DNA of 64,000 nt. Source: CBDBON01 sp965208395. Its GTDB lineage: Bacteria; Chloroflexota; Dehalococcoidia; Lucifugimonadales; CBDBON01. The DNA lies in NCBI GenBank assembly GCA_965208395.1, contig CBDBON010000002.1:248001-312000 (forward strand), read 5' to 3'. Position numbers and translations under genes: made by a program. Below, piece by piece: positions 42,678 through 51,463 of this stretch. The notes under the pieces are model-generated. The model did not search any database. It was given only the letters and a program-made list of their open reading frames with translations, and was not told the DNA's origin. Every line of letters starts with the position of its first letter. Positions within the stretch are counted from its first letter, which is position 1.

Positions 42678-42781
42678 CCTAATATGCACCGGCCTTCTTC
42701 GATAGACGGTCTGCGCTGCGCGTGTTCATGCGATGCGGGATAACCCCCCGATCACCCGAACAGAAATACTGCACGCATCTC
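42678..42781 (-). repeat. right terminal inverted repeat
   Basis: Inverted copy of 34848-34950. The outer 56 bp (42726-42781) are identical. It ends one base before the right target duplication CAGACGAG at 42782-42789. Confidence 0.9.
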
Positions 42782-42849
42782 CAGACGAGTGAAGCGCTCG
42801 TTGATGTGATACCATCGCGCGCAAAGCCGGGCCCACAGCTTAGAGTGCT

Positions 42850-44052
42850 ATGACCACGATACCGCGAAGCCTGACCTACCAGGGTATCCCGATCTGGCGG
42901 CACGTTCGGGTGCTCCAGTGGACATCGCAGATCGTGTCCGGCGTGGTGGCGGTTAGCCTGGTCGTCTGGTTCTTCGTCAACATCGGGCAGGCGATACAGG
43001 AACGGAACATTCCCTATGGCTTCGGATTCCTGTCCCGCGCCTATCAGACCCCGATCGGCCAGCACTTCCTTCCCTACGAGTCCTCCGACACGTTCCTGTA
43101 CGCTCTGGGCGTAGCGGCCACCAATACCATCATCGTCGCCGTAGTCGGCATCGTCCTGGCTATTCTCCTGGGCATCTTCGTCGGCGTCGGGAGACTGTCC
43201 GGGAACTGGATCGTGTCAAAGATCGCGACGGTCTATATCGAGTTCTTTCGCAACGTGCCTCTGCTGGTGCAGCTGTTCTTCTGGTTCTACATCCTGCTGG
43301 CCCTGCCGACGGTGCGCGAGGGCTACGTCATCGCTCAGAGCGTATACATCAACAACGCCGGCATATCGCTGCCCTGGCCATCCGCGACCGGCATGGGAGG
43401 GACGGGGCTCTGGCTTGCGCTTGCCGCTCTGGGAGCGGTCTTAGGCGTCGCCGTCCACCGCTGGCAGAGTCGACGCGAGTCCCTGACGGGTAGGACTTCG
43501 TATCCTGTGCTATACGGCTGCGCGGCGGCATTGTTGGTGGGCGCTGCGGGCTGGGTCGCCGTCTGGGCCGTCCTCGGCGAGCCGCCCTTCGTCATATCCG
43601 ATCCCGCCCCGCAGGGGACGTTCGGGCGTATCAGCGGCGGATTCACGGCATCGGCTGGCCTGCTGGCGCTTCTGGTCGGCCTCGTCATGTACACCTCCTC
43701 ATTCATCGCCGAGATAGTACGGGCGGGGATACAGTCCGTCGGCCGCGGCCAGACGGAGGCAGCCTCCGCGCTGGGCCTTCCGCCTATGAAGGTACTGCGC
43801 CACGTGACCTTCCCCCAAGCCCTGCGCGTCATCATTCCGCCCCTGATCAGTCAGTGCCTCAATCTGACGAAGAACAGCAGCTTGGCCGGCGCAATCGGCT
43901 ACTCCGATCTGACCAACGTGGCAAAGACCATGACGCAGACGGCGCCGGCGGTCTCCATCTTCGTCCTGATCATGCTGGCCTATCTGGGGATGAGCCTCAC
44001 CTGGTCTCTCATCGGCAACCTGTACAACCGCCACATCCGGTTCGAAGGTTAG
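42850..44052 (+). CDS. aapQ: amino-acid ABC transporter permease AapQ
   Basis: A 400-residue inner-membrane permease of the HisMQ/AapQ family. The N-terminal membrane part (GFGFLSRAYQTPIGQHFLPYES) and YIEFFRNVPLLVQLFFWF near 137-154 are typical of AapQ, as is the large insertion between about 180 and 285. The EAA loop for the ATPase is EAASALGLPPMKVLRHVTFPQALR near 301-324. It is now preceded by the mobile element, and its ribosome site and promoter are weak. aapM starts 3 bp after its stop. Confidence 0.9.
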   Translation: MTTIPRSLTYQGIPIWRHVRVLQWTSQIVSGVVAVSLVVWFFVNIGQAIQERNIPYGFGFLSRAYQTPIGQHFLPYESSDTFLYALGVAATNTIIVAVVGIVLAILLGIFVGVGRLSGNWIVSKIATVYIEFFRNVPLLVQLFFWFYILLALPTVREGYVIAQSVYINNAGISLPWPSATGMGGTGLWLALAALGAVLGVAVHRWQSRRESLTGRTSYPVLYGCAAALLVGAAGWVAVWAVLGEPPFVISDPAPQGTFGRISGGFTASAGLLALLVGLVMYTSSFIAEIVRAGIQSVGRGQTEAASALGLPPMKVLRHVTFPQALRVIIPPLISQCLNLTKNSSLAGAIGYSDLTNVAKTMTQTAPAVSIFVLIMLAYLGMSLTWSLIGNLYNRHIRFEG

Positions 44053-44055
44053 ACT

Positions 44056-45306
44056 ATGGCAGCAGACCCAGACACGATGCGGGCGCCCGTTCTACCGCCT
44101 CCACGCTCCGAGGTAGGCGTCGTCGGGTGGATGCATGCCAACCTGTTCAGCTCGCGGCGCAACGGCGCGCTCACCCTCGGGGCTAGCGTCGCGGTCCTGC
44201 TGGGTCTGTGGTTCGGGCTGAGGTGGACGCTCTTCAGCGCGGACTGGAGCGTCATCGCCCAGATCGGCGGGCTGTTCGTCATCGGCCAGTACAACACCGA
44301 CCAGGCGTGTCCGGGCAACAACTGCTTCTGGAGACCTCAGGTGGCGCTGCTGCTGGTCACCATGCTGCTGGGGATGATATGGGTGGTCGCGGGGGGCGGC
44401 GTAGCCAAGCGTATCGCCCTGGGGGTCGCGATCGTGGTCGCGGCTTTCGCCTTTCTCCCCTACGGCTTCGATCGAATGGGGCTGGACGTGCGGGTCCTGC
44501 TGCTCGCGAACCTGCCGGCCCTGGCGTTGGGGTGGGCGCTGGCTCGCTACACACCTCTGGGGACGACTCGCTGGATTGCGATACTGAGCGTCGCCACGTT
44601 CCTGCTGACGCTGCTGCTGCTGCGTGGATTGGAGGGGGTTCCCGGCATGCAGCCCGTCGCCCTCAAAGACTGGGGCGGCCTGATGCTCAACCTGCTGCTG
44701 GCGGTGGCGGGAATTGCGCTAAGCATGCCCATCGGTATCGGCCTCGCCCTGGGCCGCCGCAGCGATCTCCCGATAGTCAAGCTGCTGTGCGTGGTGTTCA
44801 TCGAGGTGTTCCGGGGGGTGCCGCTGATAACGTTGCTGTTCATGTCGCAGGTGCTGGTCCCGCTCGCCTTTCCCGAGGACTTTCCACTGGACCCGCTGCC
44901 TCGCGCCGCCATAGTGATCACGCTGTTCAGCTCGGCCTACATGGCAGAGAACATACGTGGCGGGCTGCAGGCGCTACATCCGGGCCAGGCTGAGGCGGCT
45001 CGGGCGCTTGGACTGCCCGGCTGGCAGACCATGCTGCTCATCTCCCTGCCCCAGGCGATACGCAACGTCATCCCGGCTATCGTGGGGCAGTTCATCGCGC
45101 TGTTCAAGGACACCAGCCTGGTCTACATCATCGGCATGCTGGACATAGTCGAGTTCAGCAGGGCGTTCATCCAGGGCAATCCCGAGTATCTGGCGAGCGC
45201 GAGGGAGCTCTTCATCTTCCTCGCCCTGGTGTTCTGGATATTCACCTACGGGATGTCGTACGTGAGTGGACGGGTCGAACGTCATCTCGGCGTTGGAGTG
45301 CGCTGA
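44056..45306 (+). CDS. aapM: amino-acid ABC transporter permease AapM
   Basis: A 416-residue second permease of the AapJQMP system. It has eight or more hydrophobic segments, VFIEVFRGVPLITLLFMSQVLVPL near 251-274, the EAA loop EAARALGLPGWQTMLLISLPQAIRNVIPAIVGQF near 313-346, and the DTSLVYIIGMLDI segment. It pairs with AapQ to form the channel. The aapP ATPase gene follows after a 74-bp gap. Confidence 0.9.
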   Translation: MAADPDTMRAPVLPPPRSEVGVVGWMHANLFSSRRNGALTLGASVAVLLGLWFGLRWTLFSADWSVIAQIGGLFVIGQYNTDQACPGNNCFWRPQVALLLVTMLLGMIWVVAGGGVAKRIALGVAIVVAAFAFLPYGFDRMGLDVRVLLLANLPALALGWALARYTPLGTTRWIAILSVATFLLTLLLLRGLEGVPGMQPVALKDWGGLMLNLLLAVAGIALSMPIGIGLALGRRSDLPIVKLLCVVFIEVFRGVPLITLLFMSQVLVPLAFPEDFPLDPLPRAAIVITLFSSAYMAENIRGGLQALHPGQAEAARALGLPGWQTMLLISLPQAIRNVIPAIVGQFIALFKDTSLVYIIGMLDIVEFSRAFIQGNPEYLASARELFIFLALVFWIFTYGMSYVSGRVERHLGVGVR

Positions 45307-45380
45307 GCCTCGGCCCTCCCGCGGGGGCCGGACGCACCTGCGAGGACGTTGGGAGGCTTTGTGGCTATGGGGAGAATGGT

Positions 45381-46121
45381 ATGACAGATGACAACATCGT
45401 CGTATGCCGTGACGTGCACAAGTGGTTCGGGAGCTTCCACGTTCTCAGGGGCATCACCACGTCGGTCAGAAAAGGCGAAAAGGTCGTCATCCTGGGTCCC
45501 TCGGGCTCGGGCAAGTCGACCTTCATCCGCACGATCAATCGGCTGGAGGAGCACCAGCGGGGCGACATCATCGTCGACGGCGTCGAGCTGACCGACGACG
45601 TAAGAAACATAGAGGCGATCCGGCGGGACGTCGGCATGGTCTTCCAATCCTTCAACCTGTTCCCCCATCTGACGGTGATGCAGAACATCACTCTGGCTCC
45701 GATCAAGGTCAGGAAGTGGTCGCGTAGCCAGGCGGAGGATGTAGCCGAGACGCTGCTTGAGCGCGTGGGAATACTGGAGCAGGCGCTCAAGTATCCCGCT
45801 CAGCTCTCCGGCGGCCAGCAGCAGAGGGTCGCAATAGCACGGGCTCTTGCCATGCAGCCCAATCTCATGCTCTTCGACGAGCCGACGTCGGCGCTCGACC
45901 CGGAGATGATCAAAGAGGTGCTCGACGTCATGCGGGAGCTGGCCATGTCAGGAATGACGATGCTTATCGTCAGCCACGAGATCGGGTTCGCCAGGGAGGT
46001 TGCCGACCGGATGGTCATGTTCGACCACGGCCAGATCATCGAAGATGCGCCGCCGGACGAGTTCTTCAACAACACCCAACAGGAGCGGACAAGAGAGTTC
46101 CTGTCCGAGATCCTGATATAG
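45381..46121 (+). CDS. aapP: amino-acid ABC transporter ATP-binding protein AapP
   Basis: A 246-residue ABC ATPase of the polar amino-acid group. Walker A is GPSGSGKST near 39-47, the signature LSGGQQQR near 145-152, Walker B LMLFDEPTSALDP near 165-177, and the switch histidine in IVSHEIGFA near 199. It energises AapQM. Full length and intact. Confidence 0.95.
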   Translation: MTDDNIVVCRDVHKWFGSFHVLRGITTSVRKGEKVVILGPSGSGKSTFIRTINRLEEHQRGDIIVDGVELTDDVRNIEAIRRDVGMVFQSFNLFPHLTVMQNITLAPIKVRKWSRSQAEDVAETLLERVGILEQALKYPAQLSGGQQQRVAIARALAMQPNLMLFDEPTSALDPEMIKEVLDVMRELAMSGMTMLIVSHEIGFAREVADRMVMFDHGQIIEDAPPDEFFNNTQQERTREFLSEILI

Positions 46122-46198
46122 GGACAGCAGCCGTCGGCGGCTGTGCCGCCCCAAGCATTGGCGGCCAGCCGGTGGATTCTACCCGGTTGCCGGGTCGC

Positions 46199-47359
46199 TC
46201 AGGGCAAATCCCGTGATGCCTCCGGACGCGGCGCATCCAGCCGGTCTCCTATCCTGAACCTCTCTCCGAGACTGTTGTTCAGCCCCTCCACGCAGTCGGC
46301 GACCACAGCGCCGATCGAGCCACCAAACTTGAAGCCGTGACCGCTGCCTCCCCCTGCGATGAAGAGGCGTTCACGTCCCGGCGCGCGGTCGATGATGAAG
46401 TGGTCATCCGGGGTGTTCGTGTAGAGGCAGGAGCGACTTCCGACAACTTTTCCCGAGGCCAGCTCCGGGATGCGCTCCCTGAGGACGCCGACCGTCTCCC
46501 CCACGAACTCCTCCGAGGCCGAACGGTCGACATCGGGGTCCGCGATCTCCCCCGGCCGGTCTCGCGCAATCTTTAAGTAGCCCTCCCTGAGGAGGGGGAA
46601 TCCGTACCAGCCCTCTCCGTCCGGGTCCACGTTCCACACCGGAAATGAGCCGTGGCGGAATATGTCTGGGTCCCGCGGCTCCACCATCACCATCTGCTGC
46701 CGCGTCACGCTTACCGAAGCTCCGATCTCCGGCAGGAGACGGCCAATCCACGCACCGGCAGCGACGACAGCGCGGTCGAAAGCGCCCGAGCCGCCTTCCC
46801 ATGCTATATCGATCCCTGAGCCCCGCTCGACGACGCTCCGTACATGCGTCGACTCCAGAAGGCGTGCTCCGGCGCTGCGCGCCGCCCTGGCCATCACGCG
46901 CATCGCCGCAGTGCCCTCGATGTAGCCCGCCCATGGGTCGTAGACGCATAGCTCCCCTTCACTGACACGCAACGATGGAAACCTTCTCGCGCTCTCGGCG
47001 GAAGACATGACCTCTATGCGGGCGCCCCTGTCGCGCAGGAACTCGACGCCGGCGCGCATCGGCTCCCCGCTGGCAAGGCGGGAGACGATACTGAGTCCCC
47101 CCACCTGATGGTAGAACCGCTTTCCCGACGTCCTTTCCCAGATCCTCCACTGCGCGGCCGCTCGCTCCACCAGCTCCACGTACGTCTCGTTGTCTCCCGC
47201 GTACCATGTCCTCCGTATGCTCTTGGCCACGTCGGTCGAGCTCGCGTCAGGATGTGGAGTGACTCCGCGCTCGAAGACGGAGACCTCGTGCCCACGGGAT
47301 GCCAACTCGATGGCGCTCGCGAGGCCAAAGACTCCCGCCCCTACGACGGCTATCTTCAA
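46199..47359 (-). CDS. FAD-dependent oxidoreductase, monomeric sarcosine oxidase-like
   Basis: A 386-residue DAO-fold flavoprotein. The FAD motif VGAGVFGLASAIELASRGHEVSVFE is at 5-29. The segment SRSCLYTNTPDDHFIID near 309-325 carries the cysteine that binds FAD covalently in monomeric sarcosine and N-methyltryptophan oxidases, and GGGSGHGFKFGGSIG near 337-351 is their conserved C-terminal loop. It probably oxidises an N-methylated amino acid; the substrate is not known. Convergent with aapP. Confidence 0.82.
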   Translation of the reverse strand: MKIAVVGAGVFGLASAIELASRGHEVSVFERGVTPHPDASSTDVAKSIRRTWYAGDNETYVELVERAAAQWRIWERTSGKRFYHQVGGLSIVSRLASGEPMRAGVEFLRDRGARIEVMSSAESARRFPSLRVSEGELCVYDPWAGYIEGTAAMRVMARAARSAGARLLESTHVRSVVERGSGIDIAWEGGSGAFDRAVVAAGAWIGRLLPEIGASVSVTRQQMVMVEPRDPDIFRHGSFPVWNVDPDGEGWYGFPLLREGYLKIARDRPGEIADPDVDRSASEEFVGETVGVLRERIPELASGKVVGSRSCLYTNTPDDHFIIDRAPGRERLFIAGGGSGHGFKFGGSIGAVVADCVEGLNNSLGERFRIGDRLDAPRPEASRDLP

Positions 47360-47398
47360 GATACGTCTCCCTCTACCGTGTGCGACCCGCCTCCGCGG

Positions 47399-48301
47399 TC
47401 ATGGGGTTCGCGCCACCAGCGTCACCCAGTCCCCGTCGGCTACACGGCGCTCCGGCCGTGCGCCCGCCGCGCTCAGAGCCTCCCCGACGGCGCGGCTGTT
47501 CTCGGTGAGCAGGCCGGAGGCGATGATCGTCCCTCCCCGCCGCGTTACCCGGACGAGATCGGCGGCCATCTCCGAGACTACCCTGGCGGAGATGTTGGCG
47601 ACCGTCACGTCGTAGCAGTCCGGCCGCACCTCTCTGTGCGGGAGGCTTCCCTCCATGATGCGCACCGCATAGGACACGCCGTTATCCATGATGTTCCGCT
47701 TGGCCGCCCTGACGGCGGTCTGGTCGAGATCGAGGCCGATTACGCTCCTCGCGCCCAGCCTCGCCGCCGCGATCGACAGGATCCCGGAGCCGCAGCCCAC
47801 GTCGAGGACGTCCATTCCGGGCTCCACCGCCGTTTCGATCAGCTCAAGGCATATGCGGGTCGTGGGGTGGTGCCCGGTCCCGAACGCCATGCCGGGGTCG
47901 AGGCGCACCACAACGTCGCCCGCGCCCGCGGCATACTCCCGCCAGCTCGGCGCCACGACCAGCCTACCGCCGACTCTGAGCGGATGGAAATGCTCCTTCC
48001 ACGCCTCCTCCCACTCCTGCTCCTCGACCTCGCGCTCCGACAGCGGCGAGACGGAGGAGACGTGGGCTACAAGCCGGACGCCCAGATCGATGCGGCTGCG
48101 GCGCTCGGCCGTGGACTCGTTTACGGGCAGGTACGTCTTGACTGTGACACGTCCGCCGGAGGGGAGAGCCTCACCCTCATCCGGGTTGTACCCGCCTCCG
48201 AGCTCTATCGCGACACCGCCGTGGCCGTACCTGTAGAAGATCTCCGACAGCGGCTCGACGAACTCCTGGGGGGTCTCGACGCTGAGCTCAAGCCACTTCA
48301 A
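47399..48301 (-). CDS. prmA: ribosomal protein L11 methyltransferase
   Basis: A 300-residue PrmA that trimethylates L11. The SAM domain has DPGMAFGTGHHPTTRICLELIE near 139-160 and MDVLDVGCGSGILSIAAARLGA near 164-185, with VTVANISARVV near 228 as the active-site NISA motif. The N-terminal substrate-recognition part (WLELSVETPQEFVEPLSEIFY) is present. It follows dnaJ by 41 bp, a common pairing. Confidence 0.92.
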   Translation of the reverse strand: MKWLELSVETPQEFVEPLSEIFYRYGHGGVAIELGGGYNPDEGEALPSGGRVTVKTYLPVNESTAERRSRIDLGVRLVAHVSSVSPLSEREVEEQEWEEAWKEHFHPLRVGGRLVVAPSWREYAAGAGDVVVRLDPGMAFGTGHHPTTRICLELIETAVEPGMDVLDVGCGSGILSIAAARLGARSVIGLDLDQTAVRAAKRNIMDNGVSYAVRIMEGSLPHREVRPDCYDVTVANISARVVSEMAADLVRVTRRGGTIIASGLLTENSRAVGEALSAAGARPERRVADGDWVTLVARTP

Positions 48302-48342
48302 GGGTCTGTCCGCTGGCTCTGGCTGCGGCGATCCGGAGCGGT

Positions 48343-49485
48343 CTACTCCGCGTTGCCTATCGTATTCTTGAACCTGTCGAACCAGCCCTTGCCGTCCGAG
48401 TCCCTGCTGTCCCGGGGATCGTCCAGGCTCTCTGAGAGCTGTCTCAACAGGTGTCGTTGCTCGGTCGTCAGGGAGGTGGGAGTCTCGACCACGACGGTCA
48501 CCAGCTGGTCGCCCCTCTGCCTGGTGCGGAGGCGGGCGACGCCGTGGCCCTTGAGCCTGAACCGCCGACCGGACTGCGTTCCGGGCGGGATGTCGAGCTC
48601 CCTGTCGCCCTCCAGGGTGGGCACCGTAACCTTCGCGCCCAGAGCGGCCTGGGCCACGTTCACGGACCGCGTATACAGGATGTCGTGGTCTCGTCTCTCG
48701 AACACGGGGTGCTCCCGGACCCTGACCGAGACGTACACGTCGCCCGGCGGCCCCCCGTCGGGGCTCGCCTCTCCCTCCCCGGACAGCCTCATCTGGGAGC
48801 CGTCCTCCACTCCGGCCGGGACGGCGACGGCCAGCTTTCGGTTCCGGCGCTGCCTGCCGCTACCCCGGCACTGCTGGCATGGGTCTGTCACGACCTTGCC
48901 GTCCCCGCGGCACTTGCCGCAGGTGGCGACCTGGACGAACTGGCCGAACATGCTCCGGTGCGCCCTGCGCACCTGTCCGGCGCCGTTGCAGTCGACGCAC
49001 GTTGCAGTCGACGCACCGGGCTTGCTTCGCGTTCCCCTGCACTCGGCGCAGACCTCGGTGCGGTGCAGCTCCAGCTCGATCTCGGCGCCGAAGACGGCCT
49101 CTTCGAAGTCGATGGTCACCGAGTGCTGGAGATCGGCTCCGCGCTGGGCCGCCGTCGACCTCGCCCGTCCGGAGGTGCTGCCGAAGAAGGCGTCGAATAT
49201 GTCGCCGAAGCCTCCGAAGTTATCGAACCCCTCGAAGCCGCGCGCGCCGCCGTTGCTCGACACCGCGTCGTGGCCGAAGCGGTCGTACCTTCCCCGCTTG
49301 TCCGCGTCAGAGAGGACCTGGTATGCCTCGTTTATCTCCTTGAACCGCTCCGCCGCGCCCTCCGACCTGTTCCGGTCCGGGTGGTGCTCGAAGGCGAGCC
49401 TTCTGAACGCCTTGCGGATGTCCTCCTCGGAGGCGCTCCGGGATACGCCGAGGACGTCGTAGTAGTCTCGCTTGCTGGTCGTCAT
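48343..49485 (-). CDS. dnaJ: chaperone protein DnaJ
   Basis: A 380-residue type I Hsp40. The J domain (YYDVLGVSRSASEEDIRKAFRRLAFEHHPDRNRS, HPD near 35) is followed by a Gly/Phe-rich linker (70-110), four CxxCxGxG-type zinc repeats (CAECRGTR, CVDCNGAG, CGKCRGDG, CQQCRGSG) between about 142 and 208, and the C-terminal substrate-binding domains. The first repeat ends GTR instead of GxG. No dnaK or grpE is adjacent. prmA follows. Confidence 0.93.
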   Translation of the reverse strand: MTTSKRDYYDVLGVSRSASEEDIRKAFRRLAFEHHPDRNRSEGAAERFKEINEAYQVLSDADKRGRYDRFGHDAVSSNGGARGFEGFDNFGGFGDIFDAFFGSTSGRARSTAAQRGADLQHSVTIDFEEAVFGAEIELELHRTEVCAECRGTRSKPGASTATCVDCNGAGQVRRAHRSMFGQFVQVATCGKCRGDGKVVTDPCQQCRGSGRQRRNRKLAVAVPAGVEDGSQMRLSGEGEASPDGGPPGDVYVSVRVREHPVFERRDHDILYTRSVNVAQAALGAKVTVPTLEGDRELDIPPGTQSGRRFRLKGHGVARLRTRQRGDQLVTVVVETPTSLTTEQRHLLRQLSESLDDPRDSRDSDGKGWFDRFKNTIGNAE

Positions 49486-49699
49486 CTGTTAGAGGCGGAT
49501 GACTCGGAGGGCCCTGGAAGGCCCAGGCTTGTCGAAGGCATCAACCTCGATGATACCAGCAGAGTTGAGGCGTCACAAGCGAAAGCCAGGAGCCATGGGC
49601 CGTTAGATTCCATCGTCCATGGGCAGGCTCAAACCTTCCCGATCAAACTCGCCTTGGAGAATCGAGCAACCTTCCTCGGGTGCCCTTTTTCACGGAAAC

Positions 49700-49834
49700 T
49701 GTCTCATTCTGTAACATTCTGTCTCTTTTTGTAGCTGGGCCGGGTGACGGTGCGGGACATCGATGGGACATATTTGAACAGAGTTGGGACAGAAAAGTGA
49801 CAGGTATGGGACAGAATGGGACAGGTAGTGGACA
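49700..49834. repeat. helically phased TGTCCC-type repeat array in two opposed halves
   Basis: The left half has TGTCTC, TGTAAC, TGTCTC and TGTAGC starting at 49700, 49710, 49720 and 49730. The right half has the complementary orientation: GGGACA at 49754, 49765, 49786, 49808 and 49818, with variants GTGACA at 49797 and TGGACA at 49829. Spacings are 10-11 bp (one is 21), that is one or two turns of DNA. The rest of the 473-bp gap 49486-49958, upstream of dnaJ, shows no gene. It may be a protein-binding array or the two ends of an internally deleted IS21/IS481-like element. Confidence 0.7.
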
Positions 49835-49958
49835 GGGTGATGATGAGCCGTTGAGAGGGGGTGAATGTTGGTCCAAGCGGTATTCATGGACCCATAATAG
49901 CACAGGTGTTCGCGTATGTCTACGGTCTCGCCCCGGCAGGCTAAAAAACGGCGGCCTC

Positions 49959-51380
49959 TCATGACTCCCGGGCGCTGAGCAGGTCGAGCAGCCCGATGGC
50001 CAGGGCGGCAGCGTCGCCGAGGAGCTCGGGCCGGACGAATTCCAGCCTATCCTCAGGGCCGTGGATACGGGAGAAGTCGTCGGAGAGGAAGAATAGCACC
50101 GGAACGCCCGCGTTCTCGAAGGGCGCGTGATCGCTGCTCCATCCGGCTCCCAGTGACTGCTCTTCGACGTCGACGCCGCCCGCCGCGGCGACGTCCAGCG
50201 TCGACTGCACCAGAGCAGGGTCACCCAGGACGCCGGCCGTGCGGCCGCTTCCCAGCGCGTCGAAGTTGAGCATCGCTATGACGTCTTCAAGATCGTGGGC
50301 GCTCAACGACTCGACGTGGAACCGGCTGCCGAACAGCCCGATCTCCTCCGACCCGAACCCGACGAACCGGAGCGTGAAGGGGTACGACCTGTCGGCCACC
50401 TCAGAGGCGATCGTAATCAGCGCCGCGATGCCCGACCCGTTGTCGTTGGCTCCGGGCACGCCCGGCACGGTGTCGTAGTGCCCTCCCAGGATGACCATAC
50501 CGCCGTCGGGGTCCGCTCCCGGCATCTCCGCGATTACGTTCACGCTGTCCGCAACCACGTGGGCCACGGAGACGGTCGCACGGACGCCGCCCTGAGAGAT
50601 GCGTGCCAGGAGACGGTCTCCGGCTGCGCGCGAGACAGAGAGCGCGGGGATGCTCCCGTCGGTCGCCAGCGTTCCGCGAAAATTGACGGATGCGTTGTTG
50701 TAGACGATCGCGGCCACCGCTCCCGCCGCGGTCACCCGGGCGACCTTTTCTTCGAAGGAGATCGTGCCGCGCTCGATTAGCGCAATCTTGCCGTCGATCC
50801 CCTCATCGGGGATGTCCTTCTCGAAGGCGCGGCCGACGTCGACGAGGAGGCCGGTCGCCTCTCCGTACGGCGAGCGGCTGAGGCGGATGCCCGGTATGCT
50901 CTCGCCTTCTCCGGCGAGCGATATCCGCGCCCGCTCCATCTCCACCTCGAATGGCTGCAGGCGCACGTCATAGCCGAGCGCCTCGAACCGCTGCCGCAGA
51001 AACTCGGCCGCGGCCCGCTCCTGCTCCGTCGCGCTCTCCCTTGGGCTCACCTCGCGCGTGAAGGTCTCCAGGAAGTCGAAGGCCGCCAGGGCGAGGCGGG
51101 CCGATTCTGCACCTTCGGACGCCGGTCCCGCCGAGGCTGTCGGGGAAGGGCTCGGCGGGACCGGCGTCGGCGTCACGGTCGGCGCCGCAGTCGCGGTAGG
51201 CTCGGCGCTGGCAGCGGCCGGCGGCATCGGAGGGACCGTTTCGACCGCGCCGCCGGCCGGGACCACAGTCGCGCTTGGAACGGTGTCCGCCCGCGTGCCG
51301 GTTCCGCAAGCGAGCAGGAAAAGCAGCGTCAGGAGGACCCAGACGCGCACGGCCGTATCGCCCAGCACCTTGATGCTCAT
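49959..51380 (-). CDS. M28-family metallopeptidase lipoprotein with PA domain
   Basis: A 473-residue exported lipoprotein: signal ending in FLLAC (about 25), a Thr/Pro/Ala linker to about 90, then an aminopeptidase. A PA (protease-associated) insert is around 190-265 (KIALIERGTISFEEKVARVTAAGAVAAIVYNN). Zinc-site motifs of M28 are GGHYDTVPGVPGANDNGSG near 298, FGSEEIGLFGS near 341 and SDHAPFENAGVP near 413. It probably releases amino acids from peptides outside the cell. Confidence 0.87.
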   Translation of the reverse strand: MSIKVLGDTAVRVWVLLTLLFLLACGTGTRADTVPSATVVPAGGAVETVPPMPPAAASAEPTATAAPTVTPTPVPPSPSPTASAGPASEGAESARLALAAFDFLETFTREVSPRESATEQERAAAEFLRQRFEALGYDVRLQPFEVEMERARISLAGEGESIPGIRLSRSPYGEATGLLVDVGRAFEKDIPDEGIDGKIALIERGTISFEEKVARVTAAGAVAAIVYNNASVNFRGTLATDGSIPALSVSRAAGDRLLARISQGGVRATVSVAHVVADSVNVIAEMPGADPDGGMVILGGHYDTVPGVPGANDNGSGIAALITIASEVADRSYPFTLRFVGFGSEEIGLFGSRFHVESLSAHDLEDVIAMLNFDALGSGRTAGVLGDPALVQSTLDVAAAGGVDVEEQSLGAGWSSDHAPFENAGVPVLFFLSDDFSRIHGPEDRLEFVRPELLGDAAALAIGLLDLLSARES

Positions 51381-51463
51381 CTCATCTGGTGATTACGGGC
51401 GGCGCGCAGATATGGATTCGGTCGGCCCAGTCGAGCTGCGGCGGGTCCGCGCCCGCTCTCGCT

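Larger units (their letters stand above)
34848..42781. mobile_element. 7.9 kb transposon-like element with long terminal inverted repeats and 8-bp target duplication
   Basis: The two ends are inverted copies: the outer 56 bp are identical and similarity continues to about 103 bp. Immediately outside are direct repeats CAGACGAG at 34840-34847 and 42782-42789, a perfect 8-bp target duplication, so both boundaries are set to the base. The element sits between aapJ and aapQ. Its cargo is less GC-rich than the host and includes small membrane proteins, two polyproline microproteins, a HEPN/PaREP1-like protein, a broken serine recombinase, a DDE transposase and a CAP-domain lipoprotein. Which enzyme moves it is unclear; the internal transposase may be a later insertion. 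Confidence 0.85.

Noticed and set aside
45306..45380. GC palindrome between aapM and aapP considered as another REP copy
   Set aside because: It shares only CCCTCCCGCGGG with the family and lacks the flank, so it could be chance.
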